Source of the DNA: Aquabacter spiritensis
GTDB taxonomy: Bacteria; Pseudomonadota; Alphaproteobacteria; Rhizobiales; Xanthobacteraceae
NCBI RefSeq assembly: GCF_004346185.1
Contig: NZ_SMAI01000020.1
Span: 21,460 to 85,459, forward strand
Direction of reading: 5' to 3'
Length of the DNA: 64,000 nt
A program made the translations under genes and the position numbers. The notes beneath the pieces were generated by a model, which ran no database searches, was not told where the DNA came from, and saw only the letters and a program-made list of their open reading frames with translations. Positions within the stretch are counted from its first letter, which is position 1. Each line of letters opens with the position of its first letter. Positions 38,246-48,200 of the stretch are shown in pieces.

Positions 38246-39541
38246 ATGCGTGAATTGAAAGTTGGACTGGCTGGCCTCGGCACGGTCGGAACGGGCGTCT
38301 TGCGCATGCTGGATCGCCAGCGGCTCAGCCTCGCCGCGCGCACCGGCTGCGAGATCCGGGTCGTTGCGGTCAGTGCGCGCGACCGCGCGCGCGACCGCGG
38401 CGTCGACCTCTCCGCCATGCGCTGGCACGACGATCCGGTCGCGCTCGCGCGGGATCCGGAGATTGACGTTCTGCTCGAACTGATGGGCGGGGAGGGCGAT
38501 CCTGCCAAAGCGGCGGTCTGCGCCGCCCTCGATGCCGGAAAATCGGTGGTGACCGCGAACAAGGCGCTGCTCGCCCGTTGCGGCACCGATCTTGCCGCAC
38601 GGTCCGAGGCGGCCGGGGGGCGGCTGCGCTTCGAGGCGGCGGTGGCGGGCGGCATCCCGATCGTGAAGACGCTGCGCGAGGCGCTGGCCGGCAACACCAT
38701 CCATCGGGTGTCCGGCATCCTGAACGGAACCTGCAATTACATTCTGACCCGGATGGCGGACGAGAAGCTGTCGTTCGAGACCTGCCTCGCGGAAGCCCAG
38801 CGGCTCGGCTATGCCGAGGCGGATCCGACGTTCGACATCGACGGTTTCGACACCGCCCACAAGCTCGCGCTGCTCACCAGCCTCGCCTTCGGCACGCGGG
38901 TCGACGCCGAAGCGATCTATGTCGAAGGCATTCGGTCCTTGACGCTCGCCGACCTCGCTGCGGCGGACGATCTCGGCTACAAGGTCAAGCTTCTGGGCGT
39001 CGCGGTGCGCACCGATCAGGGCATCGAGCAGCGCGTCCATCCCACCATGGTTCCGAAACATTGGCCGATCGCCCAGGTCTCGGGCGTCACCAATGCGGTC
39101 GCGATCGACGGCGACGCGGTCGCCCTGACCCTGGTCGGGCCCGGCGCCGGCGGCGACGCCACGGCATCGGCTGTGGTCGCCGATCTCGCCGATCTCGCTT
39201 TGGAAGCCGGCGGATTCGCCTTCGGCCTCCCCGAGGCCGGGCTCCGGCCGGCGGAGCGGGCGCCGATGCAGCATCATGAAGGCGGCTATTACATCCGCCT
39301 CGCCGCCCGCAACAAACCCGGCACCGCTGCCACCATCGCCCGCCGGATGGCGGACGAGGGCATTTCGCTCGAATCGATCGTGCAGCGCCGGCCGGATCGG
39401 AGCCAGGACGGCGAGCCCGCGACCGTCATCCTCATCACTTATGCGACGACCGAGGAAGCGGTGCGCCGCGCCGTCGCGCGCATGGAGGGGGATGGCGTGC
39501 TCGCCTCGCAGCCCCAAGTCATCCGGATCGAGAAGGACTGA
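38246..39541 (+). CDS. hom: Homoserine dehydrogenase
   Basis: A 431-residue enzyme reducing aspartate semialdehyde to homoserine, the branch point to threonine and methionine. It has an N-terminal NAD(P) Rossmann loop (GLAGLGTVGTGVL), a catalytic region GILNGTCNYILTRM, YAEADPTFDIDGFDTAHKL with the active-site Asp/Lys, and a C-terminal ACT domain beginning near YYIRLAARNKPGTAATIAR, which suggests feedback control by threonine. It supplies homoserine for the metY route seen earlier in the window. glpX follows after three bases. Confidence 0.96.
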   Translation: MRELKVGLAGLGTVGTGVLRMLDRQRLSLAARTGCEIRVVAVSARDRARDRGVDLSAMRWHDDPVALARDPEIDVLLELMGGEGDPAKAAVCAALDAGKSVVTANKALLARCGTDLAARSEAAGGRLRFEAAVAGGIPIVKTLREALAGNTIHRVSGILNGTCNYILTRMADEKLSFETCLAEAQRLGYAEADPTFDIDGFDTAHKLALLTSLAFGTRVDAEAIYVEGIRSLTLADLAAADDLGYKVKLLGVAVRTDQGIEQRVHPTMVPKHWPIAQVSGVTNAVAIDGDAVALTLVGPGAGGDATASAVVADLADLALEAGGFAFGLPEAGLRPAERAPMQHHEGGYYIRLAARNKPGTAATIARRMADEGISLESIVQRRPDRSQDGEPATVILITYATTEEAVRRAVARMEGDGVLASQPQVIRIEKD

Positions 39542-39544
39542 GCC

Positions 39545-40531
39545 ATGGAGAGCCGGATCGCCCCCGTTCTGGACCGACGGCTCGCCATCGACCTCGTCAA
39601 CGTCACCGAGCGGGCCGCGGTCGCGGCGGCGCGCTGGCGCGGACGCGGCGACGAGCCGGCGGCCGAAGAGGCGGCGATCCAGGGCGCGCACCGCGAATTG
39701 ATGCGCTGCGTCTTCACCGGACGCATCGCCATCGGCGAAGGCCCGGAAGCCGCGACGCAGCGCCTGTTCCACGGCGAGGCAGTCGGGATGGGCGGGCCGG
39801 AGGTCGACATCGCGATCGACGCATTGGAAGGCACGACCCTGTGCGCGAAGAACATGTCCGGCTCGATCTCGGTTGTCGTGGTCGCTGAACCGGGATCGCT
39901 GCTGACCCCGCCGCCGGTCTATATGGAGAAAGTCGCAATCGGCCCCGGCTATCCCGCGGGGATCGTGTCGCTCGCGGCGCCGCCGGGGGAAATGGTGCGG
40001 GTGCTCGCCGAGGCGCGGGGCGTGGCGACGTCCCAGATCACCGCCCTGGTGCTCGACCGGCCGCGTCATTCCAAATTGATCGAGGCGGTGCGGCAGGCGG
40101 GCGCGTCGGTGAAGCTGATCACCGACGGCGACGTCGCGGGGATCATCCACACGACGACTCCGAAGGAGAGCGGGGTCGACCTCTATCTCGGCTCCGGCGG
40201 TGCCGCCGAGGGCGTGCTGGCCGCCGCCGCACTGCGCTGCATGGGCGGCCAGATGGAAGGCCGCCTGGTGCTCGATACCGAGGCCAAGCGCAAGCAGGCC
40301 AAGGCCATGGGCTTTCGCGACTTCGACCGGGTGTACAAGATCGAGGACATGGTGAAGGGCGATTGCCTGGTCTCGGTCACGGGCGTCACCGATGGTGCGC
40401 TCCTCGACGGCGTGCGCTTCGGCCGCGACACGATCAAGACCGACACGCTGCTGATGCGGGCGGCGACCGGCATCCTGCGGCGCGTTACTTCCACCCATCG
40501 CGATCTCGGGCGCTTCGCCGCCGACGAGTGA
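39545..40531 (+). CDS. glpX: Class II fructose-1,6-bisphosphatase
   Basis: A 328-residue GlpX-type phosphatase, used in gluconeogenesis and, in autotrophic or RuBP-using bacteria, in the Calvin cycle. Motifs are RGRGDEPAAEEAAI, IAIGEGPEAA, VDIAIDALEGTTLCAKNM (metal-binding Asp/Glu) and GSGGAAEGVLAAAALRCMGGQMEGRL. Starts three bases after hom, so probably one transcript with the aminotransferase-hom pair. Confidence 0.95.
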   Translation: MESRIAPVLDRRLAIDLVNVTERAAVAAARWRGRGDEPAAEEAAIQGAHRELMRCVFTGRIAIGEGPEAATQRLFHGEAVGMGGPEVDIAIDALEGTTLCAKNMSGSISVVVVAEPGSLLTPPPVYMEKVAIGPGYPAGIVSLAAPPGEMVRVLAEARGVATSQITALVLDRPRHSKLIEAVRQAGASVKLITDGDVAGIIHTTTPKESGVDLYLGSGGAAEGVLAAAALRCMGGQMEGRLVLDTEAKRKQAKAMGFRDFDRVYKIEDMVKGDCLVSVTGVTDGALLDGVRFGRDTIKTDTLLMRAATGILRRVTSTHRDLGRFAADE

Positions 40532-40626
40532 GGCGCGGGCGCGATCCGATCGGGTCGAACCGACCTGAGGGGTGAGGGTGTCGTGAAATCGGCTTCCGCT
40601 CGGCCGGTCGGGCGCGGGGCGTCTCG

Positions 40627-42468
40627 ATGCGGCTCGACGCGGCGCCCGTGCTCTGCCTTGATAGGCCGGTGAATGCACATGTGCCGAATCGCTCCTTCCT
40701 GAACGTGACCGCGTCCGCCACCGGCCGGGCGTGGCGCGACCGTCTGGACGCGCGGGGCGCGCAGACCGCCCTCGCAATGGCCCAGCAACATGGCGTTCCA
40801 GACGTCCTCGCCCGCATTCTCGCGGGGCGCGGGGTTGGGCTGGACGAGGTTCCGGCCTTCCTCGACCCGTCGATCCGCACCCTTCTGCCCGAACCGAACT
40901 CCCTCACCGACATGGCGCCGCTGGTGGAGCGGCTCGCCGATGCGGTCCGTGCGGGCGAGCAGGTTGCCGTATTCGGCGATTACGATGTGGACGGCGCGAC
41001 CGCGACGGCGCTCCTCGTGGGGCTGTTGCGCGCCGCGGGCCTCGATCCGCTGTTTCATATTCCCGACCGCATCTTCGAGGGCTATGGGCCGAATCTCGCC
41101 GCCATCGAGCGCCTCGCCGAACGCGGGGTCACGCTGCTGGTGACGGTGGATTGCGGCACCACGAGCCTCGAAGCCCTCGCCGGTGCGAGGGCCTTGGGGC
41201 TCGACGTGCTGGTGATCGATCACCACCAGGCGGGAGAGACGCTTCCGGCCGCGGTGGCGCTGGTCAATCCCAATCGCGAGGACGATCTGTCCGGCCTCGG
41301 TCATCTGTGCGCCGCCGGGCTCGTCTTTGTTACGCTGGTGGCACTCGTGCGCCGGCTGCGCGAGCTTGGGCATTGGACCACGGCGCGGCCGGCGCCCGAT
41401 CTGCTCGACAGCCTCGATCTGGTCGCGCTCGGCACCGTCGCGGACGTCGTGCCGCTCAAGGGTCTCAACCGCGCCTTCGTCGCCAAGGGCCTGATTGCGC
41501 TGCGGCGACGGCGCAGGCTCGGACTGACCGCCTTGATGGATGTGGCACGTCTCGACGGACCGCCGCGTCCCTGGCATCTCGGCTTCCTGCTCGGTCCCCG
41601 CATCAATGCCGGCGGCCGGATCGGCGATGCGGCGCTCGGCACCAAGCTGCTGCTCACCGAGGATCCGGTCGAGGCGCGCCTGATCGCGGCCGAACTCGAC
41701 CGCTTGAACGGTGAACGCCAGGAGGTCGAGCGCGCCATTCTCGCCGCGGCCGAAGGCGAGGCCCAGGCCTCGGTCGGGCTGACGGATGCCGGCGCGGTCG
41801 TGGTGGTCAGCGGGGAGGGGTGGCATCCCGGGGTGGTCGGCCTCGTCGCCGCACGGCTGAAGGAGCGGTTCGGCCGGCCGGCCTTCGCGATCGCGTTCAA
41901 CGGCGAGACCGGCACCGGATCGGCGCGCTCGATCGCGGGGGTCGATCTCGGCCGCGCGGTGCGGGGGGCGGTGGAGTCCGGGCTCCTGGTGAAGGGCGGC
42001 GGGCACGCCATGGCCGCGGGATTGACCGTGGCGCGCAATCGGCTCGGCGACCTGCGCGCCCATCTCGAACAGGCCCTCGCGGCGCAGGTCGAGCGGGCCC
42101 GGGCCGATCAGGCCCTGATCATCGACGGCGCACTGACGGCGGGGGGCGCATCTGTCGCCTTGATCGAGAGCGTCGCGCGGGCCGGACCCTTCGGCGCCGG
42201 CAATCCCGAGCCTGTCTTCGCCTTCCCCAATCACCGGCTGGCTTATGTCGAGACGTTCGGTGCCGGCCATGTGCGGGCCCGGCTCGTCGCCCATGACGGG
42301 GCCGCCCTGAAGGTTACGGCATTTCGCTGCGCGGAGGAGCCGCTCGGCAAGGCCGCGCTCGCGGCACGCGGCGCGCTGGTGCATGCGGCCGGGACGCTCG
42401 AAGTGGAGCACTGGCAGGGCGAGCAGCGCGTGTCGTTCCGCCTGAAGGACCTCGCGCCGCTCATCTGA
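40627..42468 (+). CDS. recJ: Single-stranded-DNA-specific exonuclease RecJ
   Basis: A 613-residue DHH-family 5'-3' exonuclease acting in recombination and mismatch repair. Motifs are FGDYDVDGATATALL (motif I), TVDCGTTSLE, VIDHHQAGE (DHH motif), and in the DHHA1 half KGGGHAMAAGLTV. The C-terminal OB fold ends RVSFRLKDLAPLI. ATG 40627 is used; GTG 40681 (about where homology begins) is an alternative. Convergent with dinB, one base apart. Confidence 0.95.
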   Translation: MRLDAAPVLCLDRPVNAHVPNRSFLNVTASATGRAWRDRLDARGAQTALAMAQQHGVPDVLARILAGRGVGLDEVPAFLDPSIRTLLPEPNSLTDMAPLVERLADAVRAGEQVAVFGDYDVDGATATALLVGLLRAAGLDPLFHIPDRIFEGYGPNLAAIERLAERGVTLLVTVDCGTTSLEALAGARALGLDVLVIDHHQAGETLPAAVALVNPNREDDLSGLGHLCAAGLVFVTLVALVRRLRELGHWTTARPAPDLLDSLDLVALGTVADVVPLKGLNRAFVAKGLIALRRRRRLGLTALMDVARLDGPPRPWHLGFLLGPRINAGGRIGDAALGTKLLLTEDPVEARLIAAELDRLNGERQEVERAILAAAEGEAQASVGLTDAGAVVVVSGEGWHPGVVGLVAARLKERFGRPAFAIAFNGETGTGSARSIAGVDLGRAVRGAVESGLLVKGGGHAMAAGLTVARNRLGDLRAHLEQALAAQVERARADQALIIDGALTAGGASVALIESVARAGPFGAGNPEPVFAFPNHRLAYVETFGAGHVRARLVAHDGAALKVTAFRCAEEPLGKAALAARGALVHAAGTLEVEHWQGEQRVSFRLKDLAPLI

Positions 42469-42469
42469 C

Positions 42470-43762
42470 TCAGGGACGGCTGCGGCCGCGCTTGTCGGTG
42501 CCGAGCAGGATGCCGCGCGCAACCGCCCGGTCGCCGAACTTGGCCTTCAGCTTGTCCATCGCCTCCTCGGCCGCCTTCAAGCGTGGCGTGTGGCGGTCGA
42601 GAAGGTCGGCGGGATCGGCGTCCGCACCCGGCGAAAGATCGGACAGGCCGACGCCGATCAGCCGGAATCGGGTGCCGTCCACCTCCTTGAGGAGCAAATC
42701 GTGCGCCGCCGCGTAAAGCCGCGCCGCCAGGATCGTCGGCGCGTCGAGCGTGCGGGAACGGGTGCGCAGCCGGAAATCGGCCGTCTTCAGCTTCAGCGTT
42801 ACGGTCCGACCCGACAGGTCGGCGCGTCGCATGCGGCCGCAGACTTCCTCCGAAAGGGCATAGAGGCTCTGCTCCAGAGGCCGCAGCTCGGCCGTGTCGG
42901 CATCGAACGTGGTTTCGGCGGAGACGCTCTTCGCCTCGCGTTCTGGCGTGACCTTGCGCGCATCCAGGCCGCGCGCGAGGCGCCAGAGTCGCAGGCCCTC
43001 GGCGCCGTAGAGCCGGGCGAGATCGGCCGCGTCGGCGCGCTGGAGGTCGTCGATCCGGTGATAGCCGTCCCTGGCGAGGCGGGCGCCGAAAGCCGGGCCG
43101 ACGCCCCAGATGAAGGTGACGGGCCGCGGCGCGAGGAAGGCCGCCGCCTCGCCGGCCCCGATCACCGAGAAGCCACGCGGCTTGTCGAGTTCCGACGCGG
43201 TCTTGGCGAGAAATTTGTTGGCGGCGAGGCCGACCGAGACCGTGATGCCGATCTCGTCCTCCACCTGCGCGGCGAACCGGGCGAGCGACCGGCCCGGCGA
43301 GAGGCCGTGCAGCCGGGCCGTTCCGGAAAGGTCGAGGAACGCCTCGTCGATGGAAAGCGGTTCAACGAGCGGGGTGAGGGCGCGCATCTTCTCGCGCACC
43401 TGCCGTCCCACGGCGGCATATTTGCGCATGTCGGGTTTCACGATGACGGCGTCCGGGCACAAAGCGCGCGCCTTGAACATCGGCATCGCCGAGCGCACGC
43501 CGTGGACGCGCGCGATATAGCACGCCGTCGAGACGACGCCGCGCACGCCGCCGCCGACGATCACCGGAACGTCGCGCAGGCGCGGATCGTCCCGCTTCTC
43601 GACCGCGGCGTAGAAGGCGTCGCAATCGACATGGGCGATGGCGAGGCTGTCGGCTTCCGCGTGCCGCACAAGCCGGGGGCTGCCGCAGCGGGCACAGCGC
43701 GGCCCGCCGCCCGCATCCGCGAGACAGTCCCGGCAGAAGCCCGTGGCGGCCGGCCGGTTCAC
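42470..43762 (-). CDS. dinB: DNA polymerase IV (Y family) with N-terminal zinc-finger-like segment
   Basis: A translesion polymerase of about 430 residues. The N-terminus has FCRDCLADAGGGPRCARCGSPRL, a four-cysteine zinc-ribbon-like element typical of alphaproteobacterial DinB. The palm carboxylates are in HVDCDAFYAAVEKRDDP and SIDEAFLDLSG, and the C-terminal little finger is complete. The C-terminus (LLGTDKRGRSRP) lacks an obvious beta-clamp pentapeptide. GTG 43762, preceded by GAGGCG four bases after the DUF3572 stop, is the favoured start; the open frame extends to 43819. Confidence 0.92.
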   Translation of the reverse strand: MNRPAATGFCRDCLADAGGGPRCARCGSPRLVRHAEADSLAIAHVDCDAFYAAVEKRDDPRLRDVPVIVGGGVRGVVSTACYIARVHGVRSAMPMFKARALCPDAVIVKPDMRKYAAVGRQVREKMRALTPLVEPLSIDEAFLDLSGTARLHGLSPGRSLARFAAQVEDEIGITVSVGLAANKFLAKTASELDKPRGFSVIGAGEAAAFLAPRPVTFIWGVGPAFGARLARDGYHRIDDLQRADAADLARLYGAEGLRLWRLARGLDARKVTPEREAKSVSAETTFDADTAELRPLEQSLYALSEEVCGRMRRADLSGRTVTLKLKTADFRLRTRSRTLDAPTILAARLYAAAHDLLLKEVDGTRFRLIGVGLSDLSPGADADPADLLDRHTPRLKAAEEAMDKLKAKFGDRAVARGILLGTDKRGRSRP

Positions 43763-43766
43763 CGCC

Positions 43767-44096
43767 TCAGTGCCTGCGCGCCGGGGCGTCGGGATCGAAC
43801 GGCGGGTCGAGCACGGCATGCGCTGTCAAAACGTCCTGCGGCCGCAGCTTCGCCTTCGCAGAGAAGGCGATCAGCATCGGCTCGTCGGACAGGATGAAGG
43901 CGAGCACCGCCGCCGCGAAATCGGGCTCCGCGGCCCGCGCCCGGAGGTCGCCCGGGCTGAGCCCGCTCTGGGCAAGGAAACCGCCGATTCGCTCCATGTC
44001 CTCGGCGAGGAAGGCGAGGGCCTCGATCGCCACCGCCTGGGCGGCGTCGCGGGTGCGCAGGGGGGTCGAGGAGGATGTCTTGTCTCTGATCGGCAT
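43767..44096 (-). CDS. DUF3572 family protein
   Basis: A 109-residue alpha-helical protein matching the alphaproteobacterial DUF3572 family: AVAIEALAFLAEDMERIGGFLAQSGLSPGDLR followed by FAAAVLAFILSDEPMLIAFSAKAKL. Function unknown. It ends four bases before dinB and is divergent from divK, an arrangement common in Rhizobiales. Confidence 0.85.
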   Translation of the reverse strand: MPIRDKTSSSTPLRTRDAAQAVAIEALAFLAEDMERIGGFLAQSGLSPGDLRARAAEPDFAAAVLAFILSDEPMLIAFSAKAKLRPQDVLTAHAVLDPPFDPDAPARRH

Positions 44097-44190
44097 TTGC
44101 GCTTCCGCAAGGTTTGGTCTCTAGCTTCATTCCGCACATGATGTCCGATCCGCCCGCGCCTGCGAAGCGGCGGACGGGGGGATGCCGGCA

Positions 44191-44559
44191 ATGCCGAAGA
44201 CGGTCATGATCGTCGAGGACAACGAGCTTAACATGAAGCTCTTTCACGACCTCCTGGAGGCGCACGGCTATCGCACGGTCGAGACGCGCAACGGGATCGA
44301 AGCGATGGGCCTCGCCCGCACGCACAGGCCCGACCTGATCCTGATGGATATCCAATTGCCGGAGGTGTCCGGTCTCGAAGTCACCAAATGGCTGAAGGCG
44401 GACCCGGACCTGCAGCATATTCCGGTGGTTGCCGTCACCGCCTTCGCCATGAAGGGCGACGAGGAGCGGATCCGGGCCGGCGGGTGCGAGGCCTATCTGT
44501 CGAAGCCGATCTCGGTGGCGAAATTTCTGTCCACCGTCCGTGAATATGTCGGCGATTGA
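44191..44559 (+). CDS. divK: Single-domain response regulator DivK
   Basis: A 122-residue stand-alone receiver. The N-terminus [27 protein letters not shown] is the DivK signature, phosphoacceptor D53 lies in LILMDIQLP, with T (AVTAFAM) and K (LSKPI) of the switch. In Caulobacter and Rhizobiales, DivK controls CtrA through DivJ, PleC and DivL. ATG 44191 gives the usual length; ATG 44182 is in frame. The common neighbour pleD is absent from the downstream side. Confidence 0.93.
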   Translation: MPKTVMIVEDNELNMKLFHDLLEAHGYRTVETRNGIEAMGLARTHRPDLILMDIQLPEVSGLEVTKWLKADPDLQHIPVVAVTAFAMKGDEERIRAGGCEAYLSKPISVAKFLSTVREYVGD

Positions 44560-44917
44560 TTCTCCGATTTGATTTCGCCCCGGCTTCCGTTACCTTGAGG
44601 CGATCGGGAAGACGAAGCCTGACGCGCGACGCGCCTGCGGCGCGCCGGCTTCCAGATAACCCTACGGGGTGCTCAGGTCCGCCGCATCTCCTGGGTCCGT
44701 GGGGTTCGGCCGGCGGCGGGACGCGATCGGGAGGCCTCCCCGTGCGTCTCCCGCCGGCCACCCGGCCCCTCCATTCCACAATCTCGGCGACCGATGGGCT
44801 ACCCTCGCGGCGCCTTGCGCCGATCTAGCCAATCCCTGGTGCTTCGCCCTATAAGCCTGCTGCGACGGACGGCCCGCTTCGGGTCCGGCCGCGCGCGGCG
44901 TTGGAAGGAACGCGAAG
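44560..44917. other. Structured, gene-free region between divK and sdhE; possible small RNA
   Basis: No gene is supported in these 358 bases. The DNA is rich in potential structure: GAAGCC...GGCTTC (44613-44655) enclosing CGCGCC/GGCGCG, a CTCAGG/CCTGGG pair, and a long interrupted hairpin in which GCCGGCGG (44709-44716) pairs with CCGCCGGC (44752-44759) around the 12-base palindrome GGGAGGCCTCCC (44730-44741). A weak promoter-like TTGATT (44569) and TACCTT (44591) precede it. A transcript of 150-220 bases, perhaps a 6S-like RNA, is possible. Neither strand nor family can be fixed from sequence alone. Confidence 0.35.
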
Positions 44918-45214
44918 ATGACGGGAGCCACCAAATCGAGCGCCGGCTTGGATCTCCGCCGCCGCCGCATTCTGTTTCGGGCCTGGCATCGCGGGACCCG
45001 CGAGATGGATCTGCTCATGGGCCGGTTCGCCGACGCCCAGATCGACCAGCTCTCGGAGGCGGAGGTGGCCGAATTCGAGACCCTCATCGAGGTTCAGGAT
45101 CCCGATCTGTTCGGCTGGATCTCCGGCTCGCTCGACGTCCCCGCCGATATGGACACGCCGGTCTTCCGCAAGCTCAAGGACTGGCACCTCTCCGGGGTCG
45201 GCGTTCCGGAATGA
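44918..45214 (+). CDS. sdhE: Succinate dehydrogenase assembly factor 2 (SdhE)
   Basis: A 98-residue SdhE/Sdh5 protein that promotes covalent FAD attachment to SdhA. The motif RGTREMDLLMGRF holds the conserved RGxxE, followed by LSEAEVAEFETLIEVQDPDLFGWISG. ATG 44918 is preceded by GGAAGGAACGCGAAG. mfd follows after about 74 bases, the standard alphaproteobacterial order, although the usually divergent recG is not present. Confidence 0.95.
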   Translation: MTGATKSSAGLDLRRRRILFRAWHRGTREMDLLMGRFADAQIDQLSEAEVAEFETLIEVQDPDLFGWISGSLDVPADMDTPVFRKLKDWHLSGVGVPE

Positions 45215-45288
45215 TTTGAAACCCGGCTGCCCCGCCGGCTCTTCTCCACCGGGTGGTTCCGCCGCCCGGCCCGCGATGGAATTTTGCC

Positions 45289-48200
45289 GTGAAGCGTCCC
45301 CGCCTGCTCGCCGACGACATCCGCCCTGGTCATGCGCTCACCCTTTCCCGCGTGCCGGACGGGATGGAGGGGCTGGTGGTCGGCGATCTCGCCCGAACCC
45401 TGGCCGCCCGAGCCACGGCGCCCTGGCCGAGCCTGGCGGTGATCTGCCGTGACGGACAGCGGATGGCGGCGCTCCAGCGGGGGCTCGCTTTCTTCGCGCC
45501 GGAGATCGAGGTTCACACCTTCCCGTCCTGGGATTGCCTGCCTTACGACCGCGCCTCGCCGAACGGCGCGATCGTCGCCCAGCGCATGACCACGCTGGCG
45601 CGTCTCGCCCGGGTCAAGGGCGGGGCGGCCGCCGTCGTCCTGACGACGATCAATGCGATGGTCCAGCGGGTGCCGGCCAAGGCGCTGGTCCAGGTACAGT
45701 CGCTGTCCGCCGCCCCCGGCAACGCCATCGCGCTGGACGGTGTCGCCGAATGGGCCGAGCGCAACGGCTATCTGCGCACCCCGACCGTACGTGACACCGG
45801 CGAATATGCGGTGCGCGGCGGGCTGGTGGATCTGTTTCCGCCGGGCCTTCCGCAGCCGGTGCGACTCGATTTCTTCGGCGACACGCTGGAAAGCATCCGC
45901 AGCTTCGATCCGGAAACGCAACGCTCCTCCGGCCAGATGCGCGCGCTCGATCTGGTGCCGATGGCCGAGTTCCAGCTCACGAGCGAGACCATGCGGCGCT
46001 TCCGCATGGCCTATCTCGCGGAATTCGGTGCCGATACGAAGGGCGACACGCTCTACGAGGCGGTCAGCGAAGGCCGCCGGCATGCCGGCATGGAACATTG
46101 GCTGCCGCTGTTCCACGAAGGCCTCGGCACCCTGTTCGACTATCTCGAAGGCACCCCGCTCGTGGTCGATCCGCTCACCGGCGACGCCGCCGGCGAGCGG
46201 ATCGCTCAGATCCAGGATTATTTCGACGCGCGGCGCGAGGCCCTGGCGATCGCCGGCCAGCATTCGGGCGCGGGTGCGGTCTATAAGCCGCTCCCGCCGC
46301 ATCGGCTCTATATGACGACGGAAGAGTGGCGCGCACGGCTCGCCGAAGCGGCTCTGGTGCGCGTCAGCCCGTTCGCCCTGCCGGAGGGCGCCGACGGCAA
46401 GATGGTCGACCTCGGTGGCGTCCAGGGCCGCTCCTTCGCCGCGGAGCGGGCGGACCCGGACGGCAATGTGTTCGACAGCGCGGTGGCGCACGTGCGCGCG
46501 CTGCAGAAGTCGAAGAAGGTCATCCTCGCGGCCTGGAGCGAAGGCTCGCGCGAACGGCTCGGCACCGTGCTCGCGGATCACGGGCTGAAGGACACCACCA
46601 CGATCGCGCGATTCTCCCTTCTCGACGCTTTGTCGAAGCCGCAGGCGGCGCTCGCCGTCTACGGCTTGGAATCCGGCTTCGAAACGAACGATTTCGCGAT
46701 CATCGGCGAGCAGGACATTCTGGGGGATCGTCTGGTGCGGCCGAAGCGCAAGGCGCGCCGGCCCCAGGACGTGATCTCGGAACTGACCACGCTGACCGCC
46801 GGCGATCTCGTCGTACATGTCGACCACGGCATTGGTCGCTTCGTCGGCCTCAAGGCGATCGAGGCCATGGGCGCGCCGCACGATTGCCTCGAAATCCATT
46901 ATTCCGGCGGCGACAAGTTGTTCCTGCCGGTGGAAAATCTGGAACTGCTGACGCGCTACGGCTCGGAGGAGACCGAGGCGCAGCTCGACCGGCTTGGCGG
47001 CACGGCATGGCAGAGCCGCAAGGCGCGGATGAAGAAGCGCATCCGGGAGATGGCGGCCGAACTGATCAAGATCGCAGCCGGACGCCAGCTCTCCGAGGCG
47101 CCGCGCTTCACGCCGCCGGTGGGCGCCTATGACGAATTCCGCGCGCGATTTCCCTATGAGGAGACCGACGATCAGGAGGCGGCGATCGCGGCGGTGCTCG
47201 ACGATCTCGCCTCCGGCCGGCCGATGGATCGGCTGGTGTGCGGCGATGTCGGGTTCGGCAAGACCGAGGTCGCGCTGCGCGCGGCCTTCGCGGTGGCGCT
47301 CTCCGGCCAGCAGGTCGCCGTCGTGGTGCCGACGACCTTGCTGGCGCGCCAGCATTTCCGCACCTTCTCCGAGCGCTTTAAGGGGCTGCCGGTGAACGTC
47401 GCGCAGGCGTCGCGAATGGTCACGGGCAAGGACCTCGCTGCGATGAAAGCGGGGCTCCAGGACGGCACCGTGGACATCGTGGTCGGCACCCACGCTTTGC
47501 TCGGCAAGGCCATCCATTTCAAGGATCTCGGCCTCGTCATCGTCGACGAGGAGCAGCATTTCGGCGTCGCCCACAAGGAGCGGCTGAAGGCGCTGCGTGC
47601 GGAGGTCCACGTCCTCACGCTGACTGCGACCCCGATCCCGCGTACCCTCCAGCTCGCCATGACCGGGGTCCGGGAGCTGTCTTTGATCGCCACCCCGCCG
47701 GTCGACCGGCTGGCGGTGCGTACCTTCATCTCGCCGTTCGATCCCCTGACGGTGCGCGAGGCGCTGCTGCGCGAGCGGTATCGCGGCGGACAGAGCTTCT
47801 ATGTGGTGCCGCGGATCGAGGATCTCGCCGAGGTGCGCGATTTCCTGGAAAAACAGGTGCCCGAGGTGAAGGTCGCGGTCGCGCACGGCCAGATGGCGGC
47901 GACCACGCTCGAGGACATCATGGCGGCCTTCTATGACGGCCAGTACGACGTGCTGCTGTCCACGACCATCATCGAGAGTGGTCTCGACGTCCCGAATGCC
48001 AATACCCTTATCGTCCACCGCGCCGACATGTTCGGTCTGGCGCAGCTCTATCAGCTGCGCGGCCGGGTCGGGCGGGCGAAGGCGCGCGCGTATGCGCTGT
48101 TCACCGTCCCGGCCGCCAAGCCGATCACGGCGCAGGCGGAACGGCGGCTCAAGGTGTTGCAATCGCTCGAAACGCTCGGTGCCGGCTTCCAATTAGCGAG

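Noticed and set aside
36878..40777. Very long minus-strand open frame (1299 codons) opposite the aminotransferase, hom and glpX genes
   Set aside because: It lies antisense to three recognised enzymes, is low-complexity and His/Arg/Asp rich, and is explained by GC-biased codon use on the + strand.
45094..48192. Very long minus-strand open frame (1032 codons) opposite mfd
   Set aside because: Antisense to a complete Mfd with all helicase motifs; no motif in its own translation.
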